Assembly (NCBI GenBank): GCA_023105745.1
Contig: JALGQZ010000003.1
Location: forward strand, 77,722,696-77,786,695
Source of the DNA: Austropuccinia psidii
Lineage: Eukaryota; Basidiomycota; Pucciniomycetes; Pucciniales; Sphaerophragmiaceae
Length of the DNA stretch: 64,000 nucleotides
Direction of reading: 5' to 3'
Part shown: in pieces, positions 9,138 to 19,867 of the stretch
How positions within the stretch are numbered: position 1 is the stretch's first letter
Layout of the letters: each line of letters begins with the position of its first letter
The notes under the pieces: generated by a model
What the model saw: the letters and a program-made list of their open reading frames with translations, nothing else
What the model was told of the DNA's origin: nothing
The model's database searches: none
Translations under genes and position numbers: made by a program

Positions 9138-9898
9138 TGTAACAACCATCCATCAGGGGTAAGGGTATTCATTCATACACCCACTCAAACACCTCAAATC
9201 AGCAAATCAAGTATCTGCATCAGCATTCAGTTTCAGCAATCTTCATTCTGAAACAGGCATACAGTTTGGTACATCAATACAGCCTGTCAATACCTGTACA
9301 GATTGGATTGACCCAATACAGTTTCAATACACCAGTATGAAACTGTATGATCACTCAAATACACCACACCTCTTTTACAGGCTCTGTACAGCTGTACAGG
9401 ACCTGTATTGGCCAGACTCAATTCAATCATCATTTATTCTCATGAAAATTCTTCCTCTGGATCAGGGCTGGTGATTCTCACATATACCAGCCCCTCTTTC
9501 TCCCCCCTGGGGACTTTTCCCCAGTTAATTAATTTAGTTTATTTATTATTTTAAAATTATTCTTATCCTTATTTTGGGTATTATAATTATTTAACTTTAA
9601 GTTAGTCTTTGCATTTCTTTCTTCGCCTGTACAGTATGAGTTGGTTGGCCATATCCTTATTAACCCTTCTCTTTCCATTCTGACAGGTTGAAACAGTGGA
9701 CTTGGACTTGTTTGTGGTTGGCTCTTCTATTCTTTTATTCTTATTCTTTTGTTGCTGCTTTCTTATATTCATTCTTTTAGTAATTCATCTTTAACACTCT
9801 TAAGTGTATCCTTTCTTACCATATCCTTGAGCCCTCCATAAGTGAGTCCCATTTTACTGAGTGCCAGGCCCTCTTCACTTCAAAGAGCCCCTGTGACA
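9138..9898 (+). repeat. 3' LTR of E1
   Basis: 761 bp from TGTAACAACC to CCTGTGACA. The upstream half holds AATACAG/CTGTA words; CACATATACC near 9478 is TATA-like; CTGGGG/CCCCAG form a hairpin (about 9507-9524) that abuts the predicted start AGTTAATTAATT (9523-9534). Confidence 0.93.
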
Positions 9899-10864
9899 TA
9901 AACGCATATTTACACCAAATTAGACAAATAGACTCCCCCCTATGCCCACACTGCAATGCCCTGGAAACCACTTACCACTACCTCATCACCTGCAAACAAT
10001 TCCAACAGCCTAGGAAAGAATTGAAGAAAAAGATACGCAAACACCGCCTTAGACTTAACCCCAACAGCCACACATCTATATTGGACAACCCAAACGTATT
10101 CCCTATCCTAGCAGACTACATCATCTCAACCGCACAATTCCGAACCATCAGAAACTTCATTCCACCAAACCCAACACAACCACCCTGACCCCCCCCACCC
10201 CCTGTTTCCCCCCTTTTTTTCTCTATTATTGAAGTTCTCCTTTTTTCTTTTCCTTTTATCATTTTGTTTTTCTTTTTTGTCTCTCTTTCTATTTCTTTCT
10301 TCCCACCTTTCAAATTTCCAATTTGTACGCTAGCCACCTGAACTCGCCCCTCATTAACACCACAACATTCCCAGACACCACTTTGAACTCAGGAAAGGTT
10401 GCAAGCAGTGTTAGGTACAGAAGAGCTCAAAGCCAAACGCCAGGATATCTGGAGTGCCAAAACCCAAACCCACTCTCTACTGATGGCCTGACCAACCATC
10501 ACCCGGCACCCCAGAATCGAGCACATTCCCAACTCAATACAGAGAAGTGGCCTGATGACACACATCATCTGCACACACACCTTAAAAGCCAGAAAAATCA
10601 TACCTCATTGCCAACACACAGGCGGGATGGCAGAGAGAGCAACTTCCCCTAACACTGCAAACAACCCTGACTGAGAGTTGCATCCAAAAAAAAAGGTACT
10701 TTACCACAAAACATAACATGCCTCGAGATCAAGGAGCATGTAATTGAGAACAAAAGGCTAGAATTAAATTGTATATAGATACTATTATACTCATAAATCT
10801 AAAACCTTGTAAATAGATTAATAGTGTGGTATGTGAAATCAATAACACTTTAAAAAAAAAAAAA
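9899..10864 (+). mobile_element. 3' end of a LINE (non-LTR retrotransposon)
   Basis: 5'-truncated in the window by E1. Contains the C-terminal coding tail, a 3' UTR with C- and T-rich runs (10190-10320), and a 13-A tail (10852-10864) directly abutting the 257-bp repeat at 10867. Poly-A supports target-primed insertion into or beside that repeat. Confidence 0.75.
9901..10188 (+). pseudogene. LINE ORF2 C-terminus (zinc-finger tail)
   Basis: 96 codons open to TGA at 10186-10188, cut on the left by the E1 insertion. The segment CPHCNALETTYHYLITC fits the cysteine-histidine motif that follows RT and RNase H in Tad1-like and Jockey-like non-LTR elements. The rest is basic (KKKIRKHRLR) and ends in a short hydrophobic and Pro-rich tail. 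No catalytic domain remains in the window; the upstream half should be on the far side of E1. The Tad1-like assignment is from general resemblance. Confidence 0.72.
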
Positions 10865-10866
10865 GG

Positions 10867-11123
10867 CCAACATTCACGTCTAGATTACCTAAAACATATT
10901 GGGAGCTCTGGTAGGAATGACATCACACGACTTACCTAAATGACTATAAGCAACGGGGTGCTCAAATCCTGTAGCCCCAGATTCAATTTTTACACATCAA
11001 GATTGGATTTTTTTCCCATTTCGCTCTGCAAAATTCCCTAAATAATCACAGACTCTCACGAGTGTCTCCCAGTTTTTAACCCTCTTTCCTCCCGTCTTTC
11101 CACCTTGGCCTCCCCTGGGTCAT
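10867..11123. repeat. 257-bp dispersed repeat, copy 1
   Basis: From CCAACATTCACGTCTAG to CCCCTGGGTCAT, about 93% like 27532-27788 and of the same length. Bounded here by a LINE poly-A tail and a copia LTR. It has no reading frame; GCTCAAATCC near 10961 resembles a pol III B box. Class unknown (perhaps part of a longer repeat). Confidence 0.7.
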
Positions 11124-11426
11124 TGTTATTTATTTTATATTTTGATTACTAATAATAATAATTATAAATAGGTAAAATTATAAGTTATTGATCTGCCCTG
11201 AGATTTATAACGTACCTAATTTATAAATAAAAATTATAAAATGTTAGCAAAAAATAAAATATAGAAATAAATTTAAGAGATCAAAATAAAGATCTCCCCT
11301 GAGGGAAGAATCTTTCCTTCTATTCTTCCTTTTTAAATATTGATTTTTGTATTATGCATATTCATCATTTTTATGTATCACTATGTTAGGTTTCTTGAAT
11401 TTTCTTGTATTCTGTAATAATACAAC
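11124..11426 (-). repeat. Copia LTR
   Basis: 303 bp with TGTTAT...ACAACA ends, flanked on the right by CTCCCCTCC, which is a polypurine tract (GGAGGGGAG) on the coding strand. Left flank GTCAT (11119-11123) would be the target duplication. Confidence 0.75.
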
Positions 11427-12562
11427 ACTCCCCTCCATAATACAAAAATAATTACATCCAGTTGATGGTTTTGCTAAATTGATTGACCTTGACGTGACCA
11501 ACAGGTTTCATAAGAATGTCAGCTAATTGGTAGTTTGTAGAAATCCATTCTAGCTTTATCTTCCCACATGCAATGTATTCATTTATCAGGTTGAATTCTC
11601 TAATTAAATGTCAAGTTTGTTTTCTGCTCATTGACGCAGTTGATATGCCTACAGCGGTTTTGTTGTCCAATAGCATGACTGGAACGGAATTGCCTAAAAC
11701 AGGTTGAAAAAGATTAGATACCCATATACATTTCCCAACTGCAAACAATAGTGACATATATTCTTCCTGGGCAGTTGAAGATGCTACAGTTGTTTGTTGC
11801 TTGGATTGCCAGGATATTGGATTTTTTCCATGCATGATGAGGTAACCATGTGTGGAATGATCACCTTCTCCCCCCCAATTTGCATCCACATAGCACTTGA
11901 GCTCAGATGATTGATTATTAGTAGCAATGAGAATCCCCATGTTCCTAGTACCCCTTACATACGCAATTAAGTGCTTGAGCGCAATCCAATGAGATTGGTC
12001 TGTGCCCATGGAGAATTGTGCTAGATAATTGACAGAATGACATATATCAGGTCTAGACGCTTGTGCAATATATAATAGCATTCCAATCCTCTGCAGGTAT
12101 CGCTTGTCCATTTCCTTCAACACATTAGATACTAGCTGAAAATTGATAGGCAAAGGAGATTTGGCTGTGATCTTGCTCTCGCATAGATTTATTAACTTAT
12201 CAATTAAATCTGGCTGATAGAATTTAAAACCTTCTTCCACTTCTTCTATAGTGATACCTACAAGATTACTAACCATATCATCCCATTTGATTTGTAACTT
12301 AGTATTTAACTTCCGGGTCAGTTCCTTCATTAGGTCTTCAGAAGATGCAGTGATTGCACCATCATCTACATGTATCCAAAGAATTTCTTCTTTGTGGTCT
12401 TGTTTGAAAATGTAGGTACTCAAATCTTCATCATTAGGTTGAAAGCCTATTTCTTGTAAAACATTCTTCAAATGCAGCCACCAGCATCAAGCAGCCTGCT
12501 TTGTTCCATACAGAGCCTTTTTCAACTTCAATACACTGAACCTTTTATTATCCATACCCTGA
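11427..12562 (-). pseudogene. Copia Pol, RT/RNase H end, broken
   Basis: Longest open part is 12471-11611. Upstream of it LKKALYGTKQAA is followed by TGA where an Arg is usual (probably CGA to TGA), then CWWLHL. The RT core reads HVDDGAITAS in place of the common YVDD. Further on are RPDICHSVNYLAQF, SWQSKQQTTVASSTAQEEYMS and LLDNKTAV, the diagnostic copia RNase H motifs. Past 11611 the frame shifts, and INEYIACGKIKLEWIST and QLADILMKPV complete the C-terminus. At least two breaks, so inactive. It would have encoded reverse transcriptase and RNase H of a Ty1/copia element. Confidence 0.85.
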
Positions 12563-12715
12563 GGATTCCATTTGGTGGAATTGAAAGGTTTCAGTCAAGA
12601 CTCAGAAAGATCCACTTGGGAACCAACTGAAAACCTCAAGAATTGTCCTGAACTGTTTAAGGATTTTCATTCTTTATATCCTGACAAGCCGGGACCCAAT
12701 TCTTCAAGAGCTTGA
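12563..12715 (+). pseudogene. Pol chromodomain fragment
   Basis: About 50 codons ending at TGA 12713-12715: VELKGFSQDSERSTWEP followed by the lineage's LKNCPEL and FHSLYPDKPGPNSS end. It matches the E3 Pol C-terminus closely; Trp of VEWKG is Leu here. Chromodomains of this group are thought to steer integration to particular chromatin. The rest of pol is absent. Confidence 0.85.
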
Positions 12716-12718
12716 TTT

Positions 12719-12837
12719 TTTATGGTGCTTGGTGGGGAGAGGAATTACCAAAAGTAAGTCCCACTCCTGGTATGCACCTTTAGGGGTATTCTACTCTTTT
12801 CTGTTGTAAGCATCACCTTGGCCACTCTGTGAGCACT
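12719..12837 (+). repeat. 3' module, first copy (fragment element)
   Basis: TATGGTGCTTGGTGGGGAG, GTAAGT (12754-12759), ACTCCTGGTATGCA, AAGCATCACCTTGGCCAC. Same order as in E1 and E2. Confidence 0.75.
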
Positions 12838-12989
12838 CTGCAAATTTTGGACACAGATCTTTGGCCTGGCTTTCAACATCAATTAAAAATATTATGGCCA
12901 TTTTCACTTTGGCAAATGGACCATTCCCTTTATCAATTTCCTTCCAAGTCTTTCCAATTCCAAGTCATTCTTTCAACAAGTTCATTTTT

Positions 12990-13110
12990 TTTATGGCACC
13001 GGTGGGAGTGGTAATTACCAAATGTAAGTTCCTCTCCTGGTGTGCACTTCCCTGAGGGGTCTAGAGTCTTTCAAAGAATCACCTGGCATCAAATTTCTCT
13101 TTACAGGTCC
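12990..13110 (+). repeat. 3' module, second copy (fragment element)
   Basis: TTATGGCACCGGTGGGAG, GTAAGT (13024-13029), CTCTCCTGGTGTGCA, then a degraded remainder. 13111-13480 is T-rich noncoding sequence without a gene. Confidence 0.7.
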
Positions 13111-13494
13111 TTGGCCAATTTCAAAATCAGTTATCAACCTCTGTGATAAAGATTGGAACCTCCTCAAGATTCATTTCTCTTTTATTTTTTCTTTTCTTAT
13201 TTTCATTTTAATTCTTTTAATTTTAATTTTATTTTCATCTTAAATTTTCTCTTATCATGTCAAATTTCACGTCAAGATTTTCATTCATTTCATTCATCAT
13301 CAAATCTTGAAGCCCATATCAAAAGAAGATCAAGCAAGTCCCACATCATATGCCAACATTTTAATGTCAGTATCAAACTCATCTTTCTGAAAAGAAGTCC
13401 TCATCATCCCTCTCTCAAAACTCTTTCCAATAGCCTCAACAGGCTTCACCTTGCATTGGTTCTCAGGAGCTCACCATTTCAAGGTGGGGGGCAC

Positions 13495-15396
13495 TGTCAC
13501 AACCATGGAAATCCACCCTCTTGGACATCAATATGGAATATCCATGCCATATCCAATATACGGCACTTTGGCCATATCCATAATCATTCACCAAATTGGC
13601 CATTGTCATGTTTTATGGCCTTAATGGTCATTTTATCATCTGGGGCCAACCAGGCCACTTCACCATCATCAAGCCATTCTAGGCTGTCTCTTTGCTTTGG
13701 GGAATCTTGGGTATTTTCCATGCAACAGGGAAAATACAGCCCAAATGCCTGTATTTTGCTTTTTAAGCTTTAATTACAGTTTTCGCACTTTGATGCATTT
13801 TGCGCACTTTGGTGCATTTTGCTGTTTTAAGCCATTTAGAACATATTTCACATGTATTATGTGAAATATGCCAAAAGGCCATATCAGGCCTTTTGGGATG
13901 TAACTGCCAGATTTGTGCATTTTTGCTCATTTTGACGCAAATACAGTTTTTGAGCTGTATTAGCTGTATTTAGAAAAAAACCCAAAAATGGCCAAATACT
14001 CAAAAGAAGCTCTCTCACCTCTGAAGCCTTCCAAAAGCCAAACTTCATTCATATCCTCCTGAAATCAGCTCAAAAGACCTTTGGCCCATTTCAACCTCCA
14101 ATAACCAAAAGTGCCATATATGGTCTTAGACACCATTATGCATCTTTTTTCAGCAGAAATCCAATGGCAGCAATTTCAAATGGTTATTTCAACTCTTCAA
14201 CAGGTCATCAAGGCACACCTTCCAGGGGATTCATCAAGGCTCAAGGGCAATTGTCATAATCTCAAACAACAATGAGGCCATCAAGAAATCAATGGTTATT
14301 CTCACTCACAGTATTCCTCCAAGGTAATACTGGCTGTTCATTCTCAAGGGATATTCAAGAGACAGTTCCAAAACAAGTTGTCAAGTGTCAATGCTCCATC
14401 AATCCAACTCGGCAACCACATTCATTTAAATACAGTCTGCATTCATCAAGACCTGTATTTCAATCATACATCATGGGAAAATCATTCAACACAGTTCATT
14501 TCCCAATCCGGAAACGTATACACTCCATCAGGAAATCAATACAGCTTCCAGTATTCAAAATTCCATAAGTCAACAAATTGTCATGTCATCCAGAGGGCCC
14601 ATCAAGGCTCAATTGCAGGTGTAATTTCTGAAAGACCAATGACACCATCAGGAATTCATTGGTTATTCTCACTTCAACTATTCCCTCCAAGGGAATACTG
14701 TCAATTCTTTCCCAAGGGGTATTCAAGAGGCAGTTCTAAACAAGTTGTCAAGTGTCAATGCTCCATCAATCAAACTTGGAAACCACATTCATTTCACTCC
14801 AGTCTGGATTCATCAAGGCCTTTATTTCAATCATACATCATGGGAAAATAATTTAACATAGTTCATTTCCCAATCTGGAAAGATATACACTTCATCAAGC
14901 TGTCAATACAGCTTCAACGATTAAATACAGACCAGCTTTCAGCCTGAAGGAGTAAAGCTCTCGATCTTTCACATATACCAGCCTCCTCTGAACCTGGGGG
15001 TTTTCCCCCACTTAATTAATATATTGTGATTTTACTTTATCTTTATTTATCTTATCATTTTTGTTAAGTGAATACTGATATTATCAAGTCATTCATTTAG
15101 CACATTTTCTGTTTTCTTTCTTTGCCTGTCAATGGATATTTGGTGGTCATATCATCACTAATTCCATTGTTCATTTTGGAAGGTTGAAACAGTTATTAAG
15201 AACCTACTTGGCTGGCTCTTTGGCCATTTGATTTCTCACTTGTTTTATTGCATCTCACCTTTGTACTTGCATTCTTCTTAGAGAAATTCAATTCTTCATT
15301 TTTATTTTCTTTATTCTTTTGCAGGCATCCAAGTGAGTTCCCTGATTGCTGAGTGCCAGGCCACTCTTGTTTTTCTGTCCAAGAGCCCCTGTGACA
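13495..15396 (+). repeat. LTR (1902 bp) with internal tandem duplication
   Basis: TGTCACAACCATGG to GAGCCCCTGTGACA. Related to the E3 LTR. About 235 nt are repeated in tandem at an offset near 367 nt (about 14278-14511 and 14643-14875). The hairpin CTGGGGGTTTTCCCCCA (about 14994-15010) precedes the predicted start ACTTAATTAATATA. Confidence 0.9.
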
Positions 15397-15739
15397 GTGT
15401 GGAAGCCAATTCATGTGTGAGAGTAGGAATGGTAAAGGGGTGAGATGATTAGGCAGCGGGGCGGAAGTCATCTCATGCACAATTATGAGCATGAAAAATT
15501 GATGCCTTGCACCGTGAGTTGTAATTACCCAAACCTCACAAATCCTGTTATTGGTTTTTGCTTTGAGTGAAATACTCATGTGACACATTTGACGGTTGAC
15601 TTTGTCTTGATGCAGACATTATGTGACCCCCTAGATCTAGTGACTATAATGTGACACTAACGCGGCTGAAGCAAGATTTTAAACTGACTGTGGTGTGATG
15701 TGAAGTCAATTGCTGGCAATTGGGGAAACATCTGCCCTG
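15397..15739. other. Unassigned 343-bp stretch
   Basis: Between two LTRs. Mixed composition with no convincing reading frame on either strand and no repeat I can match in the window. Confidence 0.5.
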
Positions 15740-15840
15740 GTAATAATTAAGTTTTTATTTTGATATATAAATTTATATTGGTATTTTATTTTTATTATTT
15801 GTGGTCTTTTGGGTATATAAGAATACCTCTAAGGCTCACA
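15740..15840 (-). repeat. LTR end fragment, E4-like lineage
   Basis: The last 100 bp resemble the ends at 54785-54884 and 24555-24655: TTTGTGG(T/C)CTT, then GGTAT, then ...CTCACA. The rest of the LTR is missing; the left edge is approximate. Confidence 0.65.
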
Positions 15841-17210
15841 TTCCCTCCCCCTAAAAAAAGAATATTACTTTGTAATATTGTTATTTCTAGTGTGTCTGAA
15901 CCTTCTGAGAAGTTTGGTAGCTTCAGGTTTGTGTTTTCTGATAACCATTCATCTTCACAGGTTGGGGCACTGTACCTAACAAGGTATTCCCTCAATCTAT
16001 TGGTTCTCAACTTTCTTTCTTTGAGAACTTTGGTAATTTTCTTGATACTAGTTTATTCAATAGGAGGTATAACTTGGGGAAATTTATTCCTCAAAGTGAA
16101 TTCTTAAGCATCACAAAATTTATATGGCTTTATCAAGCTCAATGGAAATGTAGGATGCTTGTTGCTAAGGTCCTCAGATAATTCTACTTCAACAGCATTT
16201 TCTCCATGAAGGCCCTTGATAACAAAATGTCCTGCAAATAAGTCTTTGAGATTTTTACATCCTTTGATGTTATTGAATTTAGTGGTAGATACAAGTACTA
16301 AATCTCCCACTTTGAACTATGGGTTGCATGTGACTTGTCCCACTTGTCTTCGACATATACAAATGACTCCTCCATGCACCTTACTGCATGTTTCCTAGCG
16401 TTTTCTATCATTGCTTCAAAGCTAGCAGCTGTGGGTTGTAACTCAATCAAATCTTTCCTTAGGGAATCCTGAGGTAATTTGGGATTCCATCCTTTTTCTA
16501 GATCAGCAGGAGTTTGCTTGGTACTGGCATGAATGGATGTCTTATATGCCAATTCTAGTTCTTGTAAAAGAGTACCACAATCATGGGTGAATCTATCACA
16601 ATCCTCAAATTCAATGCCATACGCACAAACTCCTCTTACCATGTTCTCAAAGGTTTGAATCATTCTTTCAGCCAGACTATCAGTTTGTGGGTGGTAGTCT
16701 GTAGAGAAGAATAACTTTTTCCCAAATAGTTGGTGAAGATTTGTCCATAGTGCTGAGGTGAATTATGGATCTCTGTCACTAATGGTGTTTGTGAATATGC
16801 CAGTCCATGATACTACTCTATTCCATATCAGAAGAGCTATATCCATTCCTGTATCATCCTTGTGACATGGTATAAAGAGTGGAGTCTTACTAAATCTGTC
16901 AGCAATCACTAGGAAAGAATGATAAATTCAATCACCCCCTGGTGGTAGGCCAGGTACCCAATCCATATGGATAATATCCCAAAGTCTGCTGGGCTGTTTG
17001 ATCTTGATCATACTTCCAAGTCTTTTGCCAGTGGCTTCAATTGCCTTTTGACATCTGTCACAGGTCTTTCAATACTCTGCAACATCTTTCTGCCACATTG
17101 GCCACCATATACAGGTCTTTATCTTTTCCCTTGTTCTCTCTTCAGAAAGATGTCCTGAGAAGGGGCTGTCTTGGCATTCTTTCAGTACAACATTTATTAA
17201 GGACCTTTCC
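15841..17210 (-). pseudogene. Integrase half of an E4-like Pol, heavily broken
   Basis: Read from 17210 to 15841, pieces in different frames match E4 Pol in order: the HHCC region (SGHLSEERTREKIKTC, CDRCQKA), MDWVPGLPPGGD, a DDE-core part with [60 protein letters not shown] and the C-terminal REYLVRYSAP chromodomain-like end. Many stops and frame changes. The polypurine-like TTCCCTCCC (15841-15849) abuts the LTR scrap. The upstream part is displaced by the LTR inserted at 17211. Confidence 0.85.
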
Positions 17211-19187
17211 TGTAAGGATTTACTGTGAACCAATAAGTAAAAATTACTAATATTTTACTTATTGCACCCAGAATGCTCTTATAAATCAAATAAATAAGAT
17301 AAAAATAATTATAATAATAGATAATTATTATAATTATGGTTTAAAAATAATTATATTATTAAATAAATATAATAATATAATTTATATTATGAAATAATAA
17401 TATAATAAATATATATATTAATATTTGAGAATTAATATATTTAAAAGCACTTTATTATTGCTGCCAATACATAATAAAGGCATAACAAATTGCTTTGTAT
17501 TAATAAAAAACAATTAATAACTATAATATTATTAATATCAAAGCTATATATTAGTATAAATATTATTTATATTAATAGAAGAATTATTATTAGTAATAAT
17601 AGAGAGAAATTATTATAATAAGAGAAAATAACCTACTTTTGATGCTTAATATGATAATTTTGGAGGTTTTACACCAAATAATGTAAATACAACTTATTTA
17701 AATTTTATCTACAAATTAGAATAAAAGAAATTACAAATTTTCTTGATTTTACATGGAAATAAGATTTTTAAGAGAATTTAACAAAACAACTGAAAAGTTG
17801 AAATAATCACTTCAATAATGATGATTTTAATGAAGATTAACTTTGGTCTTTGATAATACAAAGGATTTATATAAGAGGTATAAAGATTTTACCTTTTGAT
17901 TTAATTGCTTTATTGTTTTGATGTGTCTTAGGGGGAAATAGATTAAAAAGAGCTCTATTTATAGTAAATACCTCCCTTCTAGAGTCTATGAGAGCTTGAG
18001 TAGACGTGTACTGATAGTATCCACTGGAAATTATCAGTATTTTGAGTTTAGTGATTATTACGTCATGATCAAACTATCTTATCTCATTATTACGCCATTA
18101 TTTAGAGTTATCACTATAACTCTAAGTTTGATGACATCATAGGCCTGACAGAAGCCTAAAATTCATCGATTTTATTAGTATTAATCATAATCTATTAGTA
18201 TTCACCAGTTGTATTACTTATAACTGTTAAGCTTAAAATAAGATTACAGTGAGTGATCATAAATGATGAATTTTAGCCTTAAACTTTGATCATTAATAAC
18301 TTTAAATCAATATACATTACAGCTATTCTGAGAGTAGATTATGATGTCTTTTCATTTCTCAATTAAGCTTCCAAGAGAATTTTATTATATCATCAAAACT
18401 CTATTTTTGATGATTTTTCTTGAATCTCATCTTTTCTGTCAAAATTCCATATTTTAAACTTCAAACCTTGATTTCAAGGGGTTATACCTTGAATATTATG
18501 ATAAAAATTACATAATTATTCACTTATGAACTAGTAGAATCTTAATTTCTACTTTTTTGAAGTTTGGACCAATTTCACAACAAAGTGGTCAACAGCTCTA
18601 GTAATTTTGCTCAATAAACCCTTACAAGTTATAACGTTGTTTACAGCTTGTCAAGTAAAGTTCATATCTGTGTTTCTACACTAATTACGTGGTGAATTTA
18701 TTTTTGGCTTAACGTTTTATCATGTATATTTCAAGATATATTAGCTAAAAACCATGAATATATGCATTGACCAAAAAAGTGCATATATTCAGCTTAATTC
18801 CTTAAGTATTTACTTGATAGAATTGTCATGAAATTTTCTTATGTGTATTTTTCATTGGTAATCCAATGGTGTAATTTATTACACATGTTGCTTCATTGGT
18901 TTCTGAGTTAAAAAAGATTTTATGTCTTTTTTAGGGTATTATTACTTATTATTCAGTAATTATGGACTTTACATATATGCGGTAAAAATGATATAAGTGT
19001 ATTTTACCATGAGGCATCTAATGGTTTAATTAATTTCACATGTTTACCCATTAGAATCTGAGTTAATTCAGAGCTTATAGCTATTTGTGGCATTTTCACT
19101 TGTTTTAAGATAATTATTATGAGTGTAATTATTATAAAGTTTTCTTGTGACCTTTTTGCATATGTGGTCATATCTCAAAGGCTCCCA
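17211..19187 (-). repeat. ~2-kb LTR, E4-like lineage (minus orientation)
   Basis: 1977 bp, TGTAAGGATTTAC at the left edge and GGCTCCCA at the right (CA end with A-to-C before it). Very AT-rich at the left (17270-17620). Followed at 19188 by TTCCCTACCACC, the lineage's polypurine tract, so this is the 3' LTR of a minus-strand element inserted into the older pol fragment to its left (flank TTTCC at 17206-17210). Confidence 0.85.
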
Positions 19188-19867
19188 TTCCCTACCACCA
19201 AATAATACTGTACCACAATTTGATATAGTTAATTAGGGTATCATCCACTGTCCTACCTCTTCAATAGACTTTTTTAGGCTTGAAGCTCAATAATGCTTAA
19301 CTTCCTATTCTTTAGGTTTTTCTTTCATGTATGAACCTTCATAATAGTTTATCAGCATTGGTTATATCTTTCTCAAGTAGCCGTTCATCTTCTTGAGTTG
19401 GATTTCTATACCTTACAAGGTATTCCCTTTCCTTTTTTGTTTCTTGTCCTTCTTTTTTGAAGGAATTTTACGGCTTTCTTTTCTTCTGCTTCTTCTAAAT
19501 GGGTATTTCAAGTGGGGGTTTATTTCTTAGTGGAAATAATTCCTTGTCACTTGAGCTGTAAGGTTCTATCAGAATTACAGGGAAAGTTGTGTGTTTGTTC
19601 ATTAATTCACCTGTGAGCTCTAATTGCACAGAATTAGGTCCATGTAGTGCTTTTATCATCAATGGTCCTGCAAAGGAATCTTTTAATTTCTTTGGGCCTC
19701 TTATACTATTGAAATTTAGAGTTGACACTAGGACCAAGTCCCCTATTTTGAATTCGGATGGTTTATGAACTTTATCCCATCTTTCTTTTGCATACATCTG
19801 TTTGCATGGTGTCTTGCTTTGTCCAGCATTAATTTGCAGCTGCTTGCTGTTGGCTTTATATCTACTA
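19188..19867 (-). pseudogene. Pol C-terminus of the element with 3' LTR 17211-19187
   Basis: From 19867 leftward: VDIKPTASSCKLMLDKARHH, then after a frame change [51 protein letters not shown] and DKELFPLRN, then a degenerate YLVRYRNP end near 19400. It is directly continuous with 21953-21892 once the LTR 19868-21891 is set aside. Frameshifts and stops make it inactive. Confidence 0.85.

Larger units (their letters stand above)
1..9898 (+). mobile_element. Ty3 chromovirus E1, 5' end outside window
   Basis: An almost complete LTR retrotransposon of the Ty3 class whose first LTR starts before the window. The order is 5' LTR remnant, leader, gag, pol (protease, RT, RNase H, integrase, chromodomain), duplicated 3' module, antisense gene, 3' LTR. 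The 346 nt of 5' LTR visible differ from the 3' LTR at about eight positions by eye, so it is older than E2 and E4. It is inserted in the coding end of a LINE; the five bases after it (9899-9903, TAAAC) should recur just before the element, outside the window. The pol frame has one nonsense codon, so it is probably not autonomous. Confidence 0.93.
11124..12562 (-). mobile_element. Ty1/copia element, 3' part
   Basis: Minus-strand copia fragment: 3' LTR, polypurine tract and the RT-RNase H end of pol. Its upstream part is missing; at about 12563 the sequence changes to a plus-strand Ty3 chromodomain. No second LTR is visible. Confidence 0.8.
12563..15396 (+). mobile_element. 3' end of a Ty3 chromovirus related to E3
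   Basis: Chromodomain end of pol, the duplicated 3' module, polypurine tract (AAGGTGGGGGG, about 13481-13491) and a 1902-bp LTR. The 5' part is lost at the junction with the copia fragment. Flank after the LTR is GTGTG (15397-15401). Confidence 0.85.

Noticed and set aside
10116..10337. Lys-rich minus-strand frame
   Set aside because: It is the complement of the C- and T-rich LINE 3' UTR.
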